A DNA stretch of 64,000 bases from Methylobacterium sp. B4 (GTDB taxonomy: Bacteria > Pseudomonadota > Alphaproteobacteria > Rhizobiales > Beijerinckiaceae), in contig NZ_QJJJ01000002.1 in assembly GCF_003201865.1 (NCBI RefSeq), positions 186,001 through 250,000 of the forward strand, read 5' to 3'. Shown here piece by piece: positions 53,024-63,604 of the stretch. Both the position numbers and the translations under genes were made by a program. Every line of letters starts with the position of its first letter. Within the stretch, counting starts at the first letter, position 1. The notes beneath the pieces were generated by a model. That model worked only from the letters and a program-made list of their open reading frames with translations, was not told where the DNA came from and ran no database searches.

Positions 53024-53518
53024 GTGAAGGTCGGCCTCCACATCCTCGACCCGCGCCTGCGCGACTGGGGCTTTCCCCGCTGGGGCAGCGCGGCCGCCGC
53101 CGGTCTCGACCTGCATGCCTGCCTCGACGGGCCCCTCTTGCTCGAACCGCAGGCGCCGCCCGCGCTGATCCCGGCCGGCGTCTCGGTGCGGATCGGCGAT
53201 CCCGATTGGTGCGGGCTGGTCTTCGCCCGCTCGGGGTTGGGCCACCGAGAGGGCTTGGTGCTCGGCAACGGCACGGGGGTGATCGATGCCGATTACGAAG
53301 GGCCGCTCCTCATCTCCGCCTGGAATCGCAATCCTCCGGCGGGCGGCATGCCGATCCGGATCGAGCCGGGCGAGCGCATCGCGCAGCTCGTCTTCACACG
53401 CGTGATGCGGCCGGATTTCGAGATCCGGGATGCGCAGAGCGAGGCGGACGCACCGGAGCGGGATGGAAGGCCGCCGGGACGCGGACAGGGCGGCTTCGGC
53501 TCCACCGGCCGGCGCTGA
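53024..53518 (+). CDS. dut: dUTPase (dCTP deaminase/dUTPase trimer family)
   Basis: 164 aa, GTG start. Motifs: AAGLDLHAC (motif I), ARSGLGHREGLVL (II), GNGTGVIDADYEGPL (III), RIEPGERIAQLVF (IV), and the C-terminal GQGGFGSTG (V). Hydrolyses dUTP to dUMP. The insertion before motif V (DAQSEADAPERDGRPPGR) is longer than in E. coli Dut. Confidence 0.93.
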   Translation: MKVGLHILDPRLRDWGFPRWGSAAAAGLDLHACLDGPLLLEPQAPPALIPAGVSVRIGDPDWCGLVFARSGLGHREGLVLGNGTGVIDADYEGPLLISAWNRNPPAGGMPIRIEPGERIAQLVFTRVMRPDFEIRDAQSEADAPERDGRPPGRGQGGFGSTGRR

Positions 53519-53717
53519 CGCTCAAGCTCTCGGGCGAGGACGACACATCATCGATCGTTGCCGGATCAACCTTGGCCATTATCAGGCTGCGACCTTGAGA
53601 CCCGTTTCAAGGTTTCGGCCATCGCCGCGACAAACTTGGCTATAAAAACCCGGCTCGAACGATTGAACCGTTCGTCGCCGCTCCCGTTGAGTTCTCGCAA
53701 TCCCCGCGAGACGAGCC

Positions 53718-53915
53718 ATGGCTGCCCACGAGATCCTCGGCTACTTCGAGCACCGCACCGACGGCGCCTGGATTTGCGTGAGACCCTTCACGCTCAACAC
53801 CCGGTCGAGCCAGGTCGATATCCGGCGCGGCATGCGCTTCGAGTATGGGCGCCGCGTCGGCGGCCTGGACCTCGCCGAATATCTCGAGCAGCTCGGCTCG
53901 CAATTCGGCTCCTGA
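53718..53915 (+). CDS. Small conserved hypothetical protein
   Basis: 65 aa. MAAHEILGYFEHRTDGAWICV then IRRGMRFEYGRRVGGLDLA. Soluble, with beta character. Unknown; short proteins like this are common in Methylobacterium. Followed by a GC hairpin between it and mqo. Confidence 0.5.
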   Translation: MAAHEILGYFEHRTDGAWICVRPFTLNTRSSQVDIRRGMRFEYGRRVGGLDLAEYLEQLGSQFGS

Positions 53916-53973
53916 TCGGAGAAAGCCCGCGGGCCCGGTCGAACGGGGCCCGCGGTCGTCTACACCGTTCGCC

Positions 53974-55641
53974 TTACGGCGCCATGTCGGGCACCGCCTT
54001 GACGGTGCCGGCCTCGGCCGGGGCGGCGGGCTGCGCCGCGGCGGTGATCTGCGGCGGCGGCGTCAGCTGCAGATGCTCGCTGGTATAGGCCAGCGTCTGC
54101 TGAACTCGCTGCGGATCGTCGTTCAGCTTCGTGCCGTAGCTCGGCACGATCTGACGGATCTTCGCCTGCCACTCAGGGCTCGCTACCTTCTGGGCGAACA
54201 CCTTCTCCAGCACGGTGAGCATGATCGGCGCCGCCGTCGAGGCGCCCGGCGAGGCGCCGAGCAGGGCGGCGACGCTGCCGTCCTTGGCGCTCACCACCTC
54301 CGTCCCGAGCTTGAGCACGCCGCCCTTCTCCGGGTCGCGCTTGATGATCTGGACGCGCTGACCGGCCTGGACCAGACGCCACTCGTCCTTCTTCGCGTCG
54401 GGGAAGTACTCGCGCAGGGCCTGGTAGCGATCTTCGTCGGAGAGCATCACCTGACCGGCGAGGTACTCGATCAGCGGATATTGATCGACGCCCACCCGGA
54501 CCATCGGCCAGACGTTGCTGGTGGTGGTCGAGGTCAGCAGGTCGAAATACGAGCCCTCCTTCAGGAACTTGGTCGAGAAGGTCGCGAACGGCCCGAACAG
54601 GATCACGCGCTTGCCGTCGAGCACCCGCGTGTCGAGATGCGGGACCGACATCGGCGGCGAGCCGACCGAGGCCTTGCCGTAGGCCTTGGCGAGGTGGCGC
54701 ATCGCCACCTCCTGGTTCTCGGTGACGAGGAAGGAGCCGCCGACGGGGAAGCCGGCGTAATCGTCGGCCTCGGGGATGCCGGTGGCCTGCAGCAGGTGCA
54801 GCGCGCCGCCGCCCGCGCCGATGAACACGAACTTCGCGTCGACCGACTGCCGGGTGCCGTCCTTGAGGTTCTTCGAGGTGACGCGCCAGCTGCCGTCCTT
54901 GTTGCGCTCGAAGCTCTCGACCTCGGTGGAGAGGCGCAGATCGAATTTCGGCTGGCTCTTCAGCGAGGCGATGTACTGGCGGGTGACCTCACCCCACTCG
55001 CAATCGGTGCCGAGCGGCGACCAGGTGGCGGCGATCGTCTGCTTCGGATCGCGCCCCTGCATCATGAGGGGAACCCACTTCTTCAGCTGCTCGGGATCGG
55101 TCGAGAATTCCATGCCGGCGAAGAGGGGGCTGGCCTTGAGCGCCTCGTAGCGCTTGCGCAGGTAGGCGATGTTCTCGTCACCCCAGACGAAGCTCATATG
55201 TGGGGTCGAGTTGATGAAGGTGCGCGGGTTCTTCAGCACGCCCTTTTGGACCTGCCAGGCCATGAACTGCCGGGTGACCTGGAAGGCCTCGTTGATCTTG
55301 ATCGCCTGCTCAATGCGGATGTTGCCCTTGGAATCCTCGGGCGTGTAGTTCAGCTCGGCCAGCGCCGAGTGGCCGGTGCCGGCGTTGTTCCAGCCGTTGG
55401 AGCTTTCCAGCGCCACGCCGTCGAGCCGCTCGATCATTTCCAGCGACCAGTCGGGCTCGAGCTCGCGCAGCCAGACGCCGAGCGTCGCGCTCATGATGCC
55501 GCCGCCGACCAGCAGGACATCGACCTTGCGGGGCTCGCCCGCCGCCAGTAGCGGCGAGCCCGGCAGGGCCGAGGCCGCGGCGCCCGCCAGCGCGCCTCCG
55601 ATGAGCTGCCGACGATTCAGCGGAAGCGCTCTATTCTGCAT
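53974..55641 (-). CDS. mqo: Malate:quinone oxidoreductase, Tat-type leader
   Basis: 555 aa. Twin-arginine-like leader [19 protein letters not shown], then FAD motif [16 protein letters not shown], and MQO signatures [60 protein letters not shown]. Oxidises malate and reduces quinone in the membrane. ATG 55641 preferred (GAGGTGGGG upstream) to the in-frame ATG 55680. A leader on MQO is unusual, as most are cytosolic; a C-terminal Ala/Pro-rich tail (PAAPAEAG) is also extra. Confidence 0.93.
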   Translation of the reverse strand: MQNRALPLNRRQLIGGALAGAAASALPGSPLLAAGEPRKVDVLLVGGGIMSATLGVWLRELEPDWSLEMIERLDGVALESSNGWNNAGTGHSALAELNYTPEDSKGNIRIEQAIKINEAFQVTRQFMAWQVQKGVLKNPRTFINSTPHMSFVWGDENIAYLRKRYEALKASPLFAGMEFSTDPEQLKKWVPLMMQGRDPKQTIAATWSPLGTDCEWGEVTRQYIASLKSQPKFDLRLSTEVESFERNKDGSWRVTSKNLKDGTRQSVDAKFVFIGAGGGALHLLQATGIPEADDYAGFPVGGSFLVTENQEVAMRHLAKAYGKASVGSPPMSVPHLDTRVLDGKRVILFGPFATFSTKFLKEGSYFDLLTSTTTSNVWPMVRVGVDQYPLIEYLAGQVMLSDEDRYQALREYFPDAKKDEWRLVQAGQRVQIIKRDPEKGGVLKLGTEVVSAKDGSVAALLGASPGASTAAPIMLTVLEKVFAQKVASPEWQAKIRQIVPSYGTKLNDDPQRVQQTLAYTSEHLQLTPPPQITAAAQPAAPAEAGTVKAVPDMAP

Positions 55642-55890
55642 ATCCCCACCTCGGATTTGCACTTTATCGTCTATTTTCATTTTATTTTCGTGCCGCGCAA
55701 ATTTTATTTTGGTCCACGCCCCCGCTACAGCAAGCGAGGGGGAGAGACAATTCTTCGATTACATGGCTGCCATGCTATGAAAACTTAAAGGATCTCAAAC
55801 AGTTGTCAGGCCCTGACAGGTTGTCCAGGGGCGAACGGAAGGTTGCGTCGGGATGATTCCGTCACGCGGCCGGTTCGCCCTTGGGCCGAA

Positions 55891-57342
55891 TCAGTCCTGT
55901 TCCTCGGTATTGCGCCACTCGCGCTCGAAGGGCAGGCGCCAGGCTTGGGGCGCGACGAGCTGGTGGATCGATTTCGGCCCCCAGGAGCCCGGCGCGTAAA
56001 GGCGCACCGGCGGCGGCGCCTCCAGGAGCGGCGTCGAGACCTCCCACAGGCGCTCGATGCCCTCGGCCGTGGTGAAGAGCGTGTGGTCGCCGCGCATGGC
56101 GTCGAGGATCAGCCGCTCGTAGGCCTCCAGCACCTCGCCCATCAGGCCGGTGTCCTTCATGTTGAACTGGAGCGAGAGCTTGTCGAGCCGCATGCCCGGC
56201 CCGGGCCGCTTGCCGTAGAAGGAGAGCGACATCTTCGAGGCGTCGGCGAGGTCGAAGGTGAGATGGTCGGGCCCCTGCGCCCCGACGCCCGAATTGAACG
56301 GGAACATGCTCTTGGGCGGCTCGCGGAAGGCGATCGAGATGATGCGCTGCCCCTCCGCCAGCCGCTTGCCCGTGCGCAGGAAGAACGGCACCCCGGCCCA
56401 GCGCCAGTTGTCGATGCGGCACTTGAGGGCGATGAACGTCTCGGTGTCCGATTGCGGATCGACGCCGGGCTCGGCGCGGTAGCCGGCATATTGCCCGCGC
56501 ACGACCTCGCGCGGGTCGAGTGGGAGCATCGAGCGAAAAACCTTGTTCTTCTCCTCGCTGATCGGCCCCGGCTCCAGCGCGGTCGGCGGCTCCATCGCCA
56601 TGAAGCCGAGGATCTGGAACAGGTGGGTCACCACCATGTCCCGGAAGGCGCCGGTCGCCTCGTAGAAGGCGGCGCGGGTGCCCAGGCCCAGCGTCTCCGG
56701 CACGTCGATCTGCACGTGGTCGATGAAGGTGCGGTTCCAGATCGGCTCGAACAGGCCGTTGGCGAAGCGGAAGGCCAGGATGTTCTGCGCCGGCTCCTTG
56801 CCGAGGAAGTGGTCGATGCGGAAGATCTGATCCTCGGAGAAGACCTCGTGCAGGCGGGCGTTAAGCGAGACGGCGCTCTCGAGGTCCGTGCCGAACGGCT
56901 TCTCCATGACGATGCGCGAGCCCGCCGCCAGCCCCGCCTCGGCGAGCAGGCGCACCACGGTGAGCGCAGCGGCCGGCGGCACGCTGAGATAGTGCAGGCA
57001 GCGGCTTTCCTGGCCGAGAGCCTCCTCGGCGCGGGCCACCGCCGCGGCGAGCGCCGGCGCGCCGGCCGCGAGCGGCACGTAATCGAGCCGGTCCGCGAAG
57101 GCGCTCCATTCCGCCTCCCCGGCCTGACGGGTGAAGAACTGGTCGATGGCCTTGCGGGCCAGTCCGCGGAACGCCTCGACGCCGATATCGTCCAGCGACA
57201 CGCCGACGATCCTGAGATCCGGGATGAAGCCGGCCTTGGAGAGATGGAACAGGCCGGGCAGCAGCTTGCGCTGCGCGAGGTCGCCGGTGGCCCCGACGAG
57301 AACCACGACCTGGGGCGTCTTCGGGCCGACTTCCGCCGCCAT
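55891..57342 (-). CDS. zwf: Glucose-6-phosphate dehydrogenase
   Basis: 483 aa. NADP motif GATGDLAQRKLLPGL; substrate/catalytic RIDHFLGKEPAQNIL; VQIDVPETLGLGTRA; FDLADASKMSLSFYGKRPG. Oxidises glucose-6-phosphate to 6-phosphogluconolactone. ATG 57342 at family start; the frame upstream is shadow sequence. Leftward, 172 nt after the SDR gene. Confidence 0.95.
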   Translation of the reverse strand: MAAEVGPKTPQVVVLVGATGDLAQRKLLPGLFHLSKAGFIPDLRIVGVSLDDIGVEAFRGLARKAIDQFFTRQAGEAEWSAFADRLDYVPLAAGAPALAAAVARAEEALGQESRCLHYLSVPPAAALTVVRLLAEAGLAAGSRIVMEKPFGTDLESAVSLNARLHEVFSEDQIFRIDHFLGKEPAQNILAFRFANGLFEPIWNRTFIDHVQIDVPETLGLGTRAAFYEATGAFRDMVVTHLFQILGFMAMEPPTALEPGPISEEKNKVFRSMLPLDPREVVRGQYAGYRAEPGVDPQSDTETFIALKCRIDNWRWAGVPFFLRTGKRLAEGQRIISIAFREPPKSMFPFNSGVGAQGPDHLTFDLADASKMSLSFYGKRPGPGMRLDKLSLQFNMKDTGLMGEVLEAYERLILDAMRGDHTLFTTAEGIERLWEVSTPLLEAPPPVRLYAPGSWGPKSIHQLVAPQAWRLPFEREWRNTEEQD

Positions 57343-57514
57343 CCGTGCCGAGCGCGTGCCTGCCAAGCGGGGCCTCCCCTGGGCGCGCCGGATGCACGCG
57401 GACGGTGAGGTAGGGCCCGCGCGACACGCGCCAAGCTTGGGGCGGGCGATCCCGTGGTGGGCGAAAGCGCCGAAGGGCCGGGTCGCGGCACCCTCCGGCA
57501 CCCGGGGCTTGGCG

Positions 57515-58165
57515 TCAGGGCGTGTAGACCGTCTCGAGGCTCCAGGTCTCCCGCGGCTCGTCGTGCAGCTGCCAGAACCGCTCGGCCACGGCCTCGGCAT
57601 CCTTCGAGCCGGCTGAAACGAAGCCCGCGATGGTCACGGTGGCGACGTGGATGTTCTGTTCCTTCAGGCTGTCGAACAATCCTTGCGCAAGCGCGCGGAT
57701 GCCGGCCTTGCCGATGCTGAGCGACAGGTAATCCGGATGCGGCTGCAGCGCGAAGCCGCCTCCGGTGAGGAGGATCGTGCCGCCGCGCCCGCTCATTCCC
57801 GGGACGGCCGCCTGCGCCGCCGCGAGCGCACCGCCGACATTGACCGTGAGGTCGCCGTTGAACGTGTCGCGCGGCTGATCGGCGAGGCGCGCCTGCCGCA
57901 TGGCGGCGGCGTTGTAGTGCAGCACGTCGATGCCGTCGAAACTCTGCTCCACCTCCGCCACCAGGGCGGCGACGCTGTCGGGATCGCCCGCCTCGACGGT
58001 GCGGGTCTCGACCGTATGGCCCTTGGCGCGCAGTTCGCCGGCCAGCGCGTCCGTCTTGCCGGCGTTCCGGGCGCTCAGGACGATGCGGAAGCCCTCGCGG
58101 GCGAAGCGTTCGGCGGTCGCCAGACCCATGCCGGGGCCGGCGCCGATGCTGAGAAAAGTCTTCAC
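57515..58165 (-). CDS. Short-chain dehydrogenase/reductase
   Basis: 216 aa. TFLSIGAGPGMGLATAERFAREG provides the cofactor loop (GxGxxMG); NAAAMRQ is the core NxAG-type segment. The catalytic site is atypical: TGGGFALQPHPDYLSLSIGKAG has Tyr-x6-Lys where YxxxK is expected. Divergent from a LysR gene that is frameshifted, so it may have lost control. Confidence 0.8.
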   Translation of the reverse strand: MKTFLSIGAGPGMGLATAERFAREGFRIVLSARNAGKTDALAGELRAKGHTVETRTVEAGDPDSVAALVAEVEQSFDGIDVLHYNAAAMRQARLADQPRDTFNGDLTVNVGGALAAAQAAVPGMSGRGGTILLTGGGFALQPHPDYLSLSIGKAGIRALAQGLFDSLKEQNIHVATVTIAGFVSAGSKDAEAVAERFWQLHDEPRETWSLETVYTP

Positions 58166-58247
58166 GGTGTGTCTCCTCGACCTTGCGATGAACCCGAGTT
58201 AAGCCGTGCATCGATCGTGATTAATCCGGCTGAGCAGCATTTGACTC

Positions 58248-59181
58248 GTGCAGGATCTGCAGGAATTTTCGGAGGCCGGCGGCCTGGAGGCGCTCTCGGC
58301 CTTCGTGACGGTGGCGGAGAGCGGCAGTTTCGCGGCCGCCGCGCGGGCACTCGGGCGCGACGCCTCCGTTCTCTCGCGCCGGGTCAGTGGGCTGGAGCAG
58401 CGCCTCGGCGTGCGGCTCTTGTCGCGCACGACGCGGCGCGTGACGCTGACCGAGGCCGGAGCGCTCTATTGCCGGCGGGTCCAGGCGCTGCTCGACGAAC
58501 TCGCGAATGCGAATCGTGAAGCGAGCGACTTCGCGGCAGCGCCCCGCGGGATCGTACGGGTCTCGCTGCCCGTCACCTTCGGGCGGCTCTGGATCGCGCC
58601 GCTCCTGCCCGCCTTCCTGGCGCAGCATCCGCAGATCCGCCTCGACCTCCGGCTCAGCGACCGTTTCATCGACGTCGTGGCGGAGGGCTTCGACGTGGCG
58701 ATCCGGGTCGCGGCCGGGGCCCCGCGGGACAGCTCGCTCGTCACCCGCCGCATTGCCGGCTACCGCAACCTGCTCGTGGCGGCGCCCGCCTACCTTGCGA
58801 TCCACGGCACGCCGGATACGCCCGACGACCTCGCGGGTCACGCCTGCCTCGGGTTCTCCGGCTACGCGGCGTGGCCCGACTGGCCGCTGACGCGGGAGGG
58901 GGGAGCGCCGCACCGTTCGCCCGACCTGCGCCCTGGTCGCCGACCACTCGGAGGTGCCGCTCGCCGCGGCGGTCGCGGGGGCCGGGATCACCTTCACCGC
59001 CGACTGGCTCGCGGGGCCGGCCCTGCGCGAGGGGCGTCTGGTCGAGGTGCTGCCGGGCTGGGGCGGTCGCGAGACCGGCGGCGTGTACGCGGTCCTGCCT
59101 CCGGGCCGGCTCGTGCCGGCCAAGACGCGCCTGTTCGTGGACGCCGTCTCCCACGGCATCCGCGCGGGCTGGGCGCGATGA
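58248..59181 (+). pseudogene. LysR-family regulator with a +1 frameshift
   Basis: GTG start at 58248. HTH LSAFVTVAESGSFAAAARAL, DASVLSRRVSGLEQRLG, then effector domain to LTREG (about residue 220). Near 58897-58902 a run of six G shifts the frame; removing one G restores the expected continuation (ERRTVRPT, CALVADHSEVPLAAAVAGAG, ending RAGWAR*) of about 310 aa. As read, the product has a changed C-terminus of about 150 residues. A real mutation or a sequencing slip in a homopolymer are both possible. Confidence 0.75.
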
Positions 59182-59221
59182 CGCATCCCGGGAGGGGCGG
59201 ATCGATTCCATCTTCGGAGCG

Positions 59222-59860
59222 ATGCCCGCCGTCTCCGAAGCCTTCGAAACCACCGCCGCCCGCCTGCGCGCCTGCCGGATCTGCCGCGACGCGCCGCTCC
59301 ACGGCGCGCCCCTGCCGCACGAGCCGCGGCCCGTGGTTCAGGGCAGCGCCACCGCGCGCCTGCTGATCGCGAGCCAAGCGCCCGGCAACCGGGCGCATCG
59401 CAGCGGCGTGCCCTTCAGCGATCCGTCCGGCCGGCGCCTGCGTACATGGCTCGGACTCACCGAGGCGGATTTCTACGACGCATCGCGGGTCGCGATCCTG
59501 CCGATGGGCGCCTGCTTTCCCGGTCTCGACGCCAAGGGCGGCGACCGGCCGCCGCGGCGGGAATGCGCGCCGGCCTGGCGGGCCGACCTGCTGGCCGGGC
59601 TGCCGCGCCTCGACCTGATCCTGGTGATCGGCCAGTACGCGCAAGCCTGGCATCTCGGTCCCCGGCCGGGCGGGCTGACCGAGACGGTCGCGGGCTGGCG
59701 CGCGATCCTTGCGGGGTCGGTCCGGCCCCGGGTGCTGCCCCTGCCGCACCCGTCCTGGCGCAACAACGGGTGGCTCAGGACGAATCCGTGGTTCGAGGCG
59801 GAGCTTCTGCCGGTGCTGCGGGCCGAGGTCGCGGCGGCGATGGCGGCGGACGCTCGGTGA
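59222..59860 (+). CDS. Uracil-DNA glycosylase superfamily protein
   Basis: 212 aa. N-terminal CRICRDAPL, LLIASQAPGNRAHRSGVPFSDPSG (glycosylase motif A region), and PLPHPSWRNN (motif B, HPS) near the C-terminus. DNA repair-related or the UDG-like family of unknown substrate. ATG at 59222 with GGAGCG upstream. Confidence 0.8.
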   Translation: MPAVSEAFETTAARLRACRICRDAPLHGAPLPHEPRPVVQGSATARLLIASQAPGNRAHRSGVPFSDPSGRRLRTWLGLTEADFYDASRVAILPMGACFPGLDAKGGDRPPRRECAPAWRADLLAGLPRLDLILVIGQYAQAWHLGPRPGGLTETVAGWRAILAGSVRPRVLPLPHPSWRNNGWLRTNPWFEAELLPVLRAEVAAAMAADAR

Positions 59861-59892
59861 GGCAGCCGGGCCGCCCGGAATCGGAACCGGGA

Positions 59893-61298
59893 TCAGAAGA
59901 AGAATGTCGTCGTCATGTAGTCGTAGATCGTATCGTCGGTATCGGGCTCACTCGGCGCGTTGCGCAGGGCATCGCCCTTGATGAGGCAGGCGATGCCGCT
60001 ATCGAGCGCGGCACGAGCCAGGTGCGCACCCGTCCCTCGATTTGGCGGCCGGCGAAGGTGCCGGAGAGGCCGGCCCGGTCGCGCACGCCGGTCGCGGCGA
60101 AGCTGTCACGGGGATTCTCAAGCCAAAGGCTGCGATAATCGATGAACGCGTCCCAGTCGGGGTCCGACGCCACCTCGAAGCGGACGCCCGGCGAGATCGG
60201 ATTCGCCCGCTGCACGGCGCCGTAGAGGCCCGTCGGGCCATAATCGAAGCGCCGCGCGCCGTACGGCGTGTCGAAGCGCGTGTAGCTGTTCGGGTTGGCG
60301 CTGTCGCCGCTGGCATGGTCGTCGTGGAGCGAGATCCAGTGCGTCCACGCCGTCTCGAAGGTGTAACCGGCTTCGGCATGCACGAAGTAGGCGGTTACGG
60401 GCAGGTCGGTCACGTCGGTGACGACGGCCGTGTTGCGCGCGACGCCGACTTGGCCGACGACTTCGAGCTCGTGATCGAACTGCCCCGGCCGGGGCACGCG
60501 GTAGAGACGGAAGCCTGGGGTGAACAGACGCCGGCTCCGGGTCTGGATGCCTTCGAGCTGCGAGCCCGTATCGCGTTCGAGCAGGCCGTAGCCGTAGGCT
60601 TCCAGAATGCCGCCGAGCATGCCCGCCTTGGTGAAGATGCCGCCGAAGAACTGGGTGTCGAAGCCCTCGTGATCCCAGGCGATGCTGTTGCTTAGAATGC
60701 CGGCGCGGTCGTCGGGCAGACGGCAATGCGGCAGGGTGAAGAACAGGCGCAGCCGGTCCTTGCCCGCGTTCTCCCAATCTTAGGCCACGTCGGTAGAGGC
60801 GTCGATGGTGTTGCGGAACTGGTTGCGGGCGATCAGGCGGCGCGAGCCGACGTTCTGCGTGAAGCGCCCGGCGGTGAGCGTGCTGACGGTCCCTTTGCCC
60901 GCGATGTCCGCCATGTCGAAGCCAAGATAGGCTTGGCCGAGTTCGAACGCGTTCACCTCGGTGGTAGCGATAGAGTTCGAGTTCCGGCGCTGGAAATAGG
61001 ACCAGCTATCGAGGATCTCGCCGCCGATCCGTACGGGGCCGGTGTCGTACTCGGCAAACAGCGTGGTCTGCATCGACAACAGCTCGTCCGGCGCGGGGGC
61101 GGAGCGGAACTGCCCGCCGAGCCCCTCGGCCCGCGGCCGGAAGCTACCGTGGATCTTTCAGTTCTCCGGTTTGCCGAGCGCCTCGCAGAAGGCGAAGGAC
61201 GGCTTCTGCTGCAGCGCTTGACCCAGCGCGACCTAGGCGGAGGCCGCCGCCGGAACGAGGGCGGCGAGAGCGGCCGCTAAACCTGCCGGCCGCGTCAT
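59893..61298 (-). pseudogene. Decayed alginate-export-family outer-membrane porin
   Basis: One reading frame can be followed from ATG 61298 with a signal peptide (MTRPAGLAAALAALVPAAASA) through TAG, TGA and, near 60780, TAA stops; then a frame change near 60010 leads to the natural end YDYMTTTFFF*. Between, LFAEYDTGPVRIGGEILDSWSYF, GRFTQNVGSRRLIARNQFRN, EGFDTQFFGGIF, LLERDTGSQLEGIQ, TPGFRLYRVPRPGQFD and DYRSLWLENPRDSFAA have the alginate-export porin pattern (full length about 470 aa). Three in-frame stops plus a frameshift show real decay. Confidence 0.88.
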
Positions 61299-61740
61299 GG
61301 CCCGGGACGGCGACACGCGTCCCGGCCGGACCACGCGCCCACGTCTTGCGAGGACATCGGATCCCAAGTCCGCCTCAGTTTCGTCTTGAACAAACTGAAC
61401 ACAGTAACCTCTCTACACTGAATTCACGTCGAATTTTTTGGATTATTTTCGTAAAATCTTGGCGATCAAACAGAGAAGTATCCTAATTTTCTTATGTCCA
61501 GGAGCAATCCTTCGCGCGTGAACGCCGCATGGGCGGGAGCAATCTCTCATCTCTGCGGCACGGGAAGGAAGGATCGTGAGTCCGCAACATCGGCGGGATT
61601 CGACGAGGGAGGCATCGCGCGACGGTTGCCCCGACGCGTCGGCCCGCCTCGGACGCCCTTCGTGCCGAGCAAGGTCCGGCGTTGACAGGCGGCGCCCGCG
61701 GGAGGATCGCTGCCCAGATCTGCCCGCGAACGAGAGCCCG
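61299..61740. other. Intergenic region ahead of pyrF
   Basis: About 440 bp with an AT-rich patch at 61430-61500. No gene supported; it presumably carries the pyrF promoter and the former promoter of the dead porin. Confidence 0.4.
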
Positions 61741-62439
61741 ATGCCGGAGAGTGCCGACCCCCGCGACCGCCTGATCGTCGCCCTCGACCTGCCCGACGTG
61801 GAGGCGGCGGAGCGGCTCGTCGCGCGCATCGGCGACGCGGCGACCTTCTACAAGATCGGCTACCGGCTGGCCTATGCGGGCGGGCTCGACTTCGCCGCGC
61901 GGCTGGCGGAGAGCGGCAAGAAGACGTTCCTCGACCTCAAGCTCCACGACATCGGCAACACCGTCGAGGAGGGCGTGCGCTCGGCCTCCGCCCTAGGCGC
62001 GACCTTCCTGACGGTGCATGCCTATCCGCAGACCATGCGCGCCGCCGTGCGCGGGCGGGGGCTAGGCCTGAAGATCCTCGCGGTGACCGTGCTGACCTCC
62101 TACGACGACGCGGACGCGGCGGAGGCCGGCTACGCCCTGCCGGTGGCCGACCTCGTCGCGCGCCGCGCGGAACAGGCCGCGGAGATCGGCATCGACGGGA
62201 TCGTCTGCTCGGCCGCCGAGGCGGGCGCGGTGCGCGAGAGGATCGGCCCGTCGGGGCTGATCGTGACGCCCGGCATCCGCCCCGCGGGCGCGGAAGCCGG
62301 CGACCAGAAGCGGGTGATGACCCCGGGGCAGGCGCGGGCGGCGGGCATCGACCACGTGGTGGTCGGGCGCCCGATCACCGGGGCCGACGATCCCCGCGCG
62401 GTCGCACAGAGAATCGTTGCCGAGATGAAGGACGCTTGA
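61741..62439 (+). CDS. pyrF: Orotidine-5'-phosphate decarboxylase
   Basis: 232 aa. Catalytic [12 protein letters not shown] (Asp-x-Lys-x2-Asp), [47 protein letters not shown]. Makes UMP. ATG 61741 at family start. The DUF1330 gene follows 3 nt later, so they are one unit. Confidence 0.95.
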   Translation: MPESADPRDRLIVALDLPDVEAAERLVARIGDAATFYKIGYRLAYAGGLDFAARLAESGKKTFLDLKLHDIGNTVEEGVRSASALGATFLTVHAYPQTMRAAVRGRGLGLKILAVTVLTSYDDADAAEAGYALPVADLVARRAEQAAEIGIDGIVCSAAEAGAVRERIGPSGLIVTPGIRPAGAEAGDQKRVMTPGQARAAGIDHVVVGRPITGADDPRAVAQRIVAEMKDA

Positions 62440-62442
62440 GTC

Positions 62443-62787
62443 ATGGCCAAGGGCTACTGGATCGTGCGGGTCGATGTGAGCGACGCGGAGGCCTACAAGG
62501 CCTACGCGGCGGCCAACGGCGCCGCCTTCGCCCGCTTCGGCGGACGCTTCCTCGTGCGCGGCGGCGCCTTCGAGGCGGTGGCGGGGCAGGCGCGGGCGCG
62601 CAACGTGATCGTCGAGTTTCCGAGCTACGACGACGCGCTCGCCTGCTGGAACTCCGACCTCTACCAATCCGCCCGCGCCCTGCAGAAGGGCGGCGCCGAG
62701 GCCGACATCCTGGTGATCGAGGGCTACGACGGCCCGCAGCCCATCGTCTCCGAGCCGGCGCCGACGCCGGGAACCGCGTCGGAATAG
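62443..62787 (+). CDS. DUF1330 family protein
   Basis: 114 aa ferredoxin-like fold: AKGYWIVRVDVSDAEAYKAYA, RFGGRFLVRGGAFE, FPSYDDALACWNSD. Unknown function; commonly next to pyrF in this group. Ends close to the convergent TetR gene. Confidence 0.9.
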   Translation: MAKGYWIVRVDVSDAEAYKAYAAANGAAFARFGGRFLVRGGAFEAVAGQARARNVIVEFPSYDDALACWNSDLYQSARALQKGGAEADILVIEGYDGPQPIVSEPAPTPGTASE

Positions 62788-62793
62788 GGCGCC

Positions 62794-63438
62794 TCAGCAC
62801 CCACCCGAGCGCAGGGCGGAGAGCAGGAAGGCGATCATCACCGGAAGCGGCGGCTCGATCGTGTCGGGCTGCCGGCCCACCAGCATGGGGTGGCAGTAGC
62901 GGGTGATTCCGGCCTGGAGGCAGGCCGCCGCGTTCTGCGGGTCGGCGACGGAGAAGGCGCCCTCGCGCACGCCATCGGTCACGACGCGTGCGAACACGGC
63001 GCCGATGCGGTCGACATGCGCCTGGCAGACCCCCCAGCTCTCGCTCATCGCCGCCTCGACCATTTCGTGGACGCGCGGATGCGCCTCGAAGCGGCGGCGG
63101 CAATCCTCGTGCAGGGCCGTGACGATGCGGGTCAGCCGCTCGGGGGCGTCGAGGTTCGGCGTGTCGGCGATGGCCGCGATCATCGCCTCGATCTCGCCGG
63201 TCAGCCGCTCGACCACCGCCTCGTTGATCGCCTTCTTCGACTCGAAGAAGCGGTAGACGTTGGCCGGGCTCATCTTGAGGGTGCGGGCGATGTCGGCCAC
63301 CGTGGTCTTCTGGTAGCCGATCTCCTGGAAGAAGCGCGCCGCCGTCTCGACGATCCGGTCGCGCGTCGTCGGCGCGATCTCGTCGGAGGGGGGAGGAAGG
63401 TGGGCCGTGTGGGCCGTGGCGGCGGGCATCGTCGACAA
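62794..63438 (-). CDS. TetR-family transcriptional regulator
   Basis: 214 aa. HTH: RDRIVETAARFFQEIGYQKTTVADIARTLKMSPANVYRFFESKKAI. Ligand domain with C-terminal TetR_C. N-terminus may start at Met4 (63429). Target unknown; next gene leftward is DUF1330 convergent. Confidence 0.9.
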   Translation of the reverse strand: MSTMPAATAHTAHLPPPSDEIAPTTRDRIVETAARFFQEIGYQKTTVADIARTLKMSPANVYRFFESKKAINEAVVERLTGEIEAMIAAIADTPNLDAPERLTRIVTALHEDCRRRFEAHPRVHEMVEAAMSESWGVCQAHVDRIGAVFARVVTDGVREGAFSVADPQNAAACLQAGITRYCHPMLVGRQPDTIEPPLPVMIAFLLSALRSGGC

Positions 63439-63604
63439 TACCTAGATTTCGGCTCCGGCCCCGTCAAAAGCGTTCGATGCCGTGCGTGTCGTGCTCAAAG
63501 CGGGAGAGGGCCGGGCCGTTCCACCGCTCGCGCCCCGCAGGCGCGGCGAAGGGCAGAGCCCGGCCAAACTCCTGCGGGGAAGCGGGAAAACCGGCGCTCC
63601 GGTC

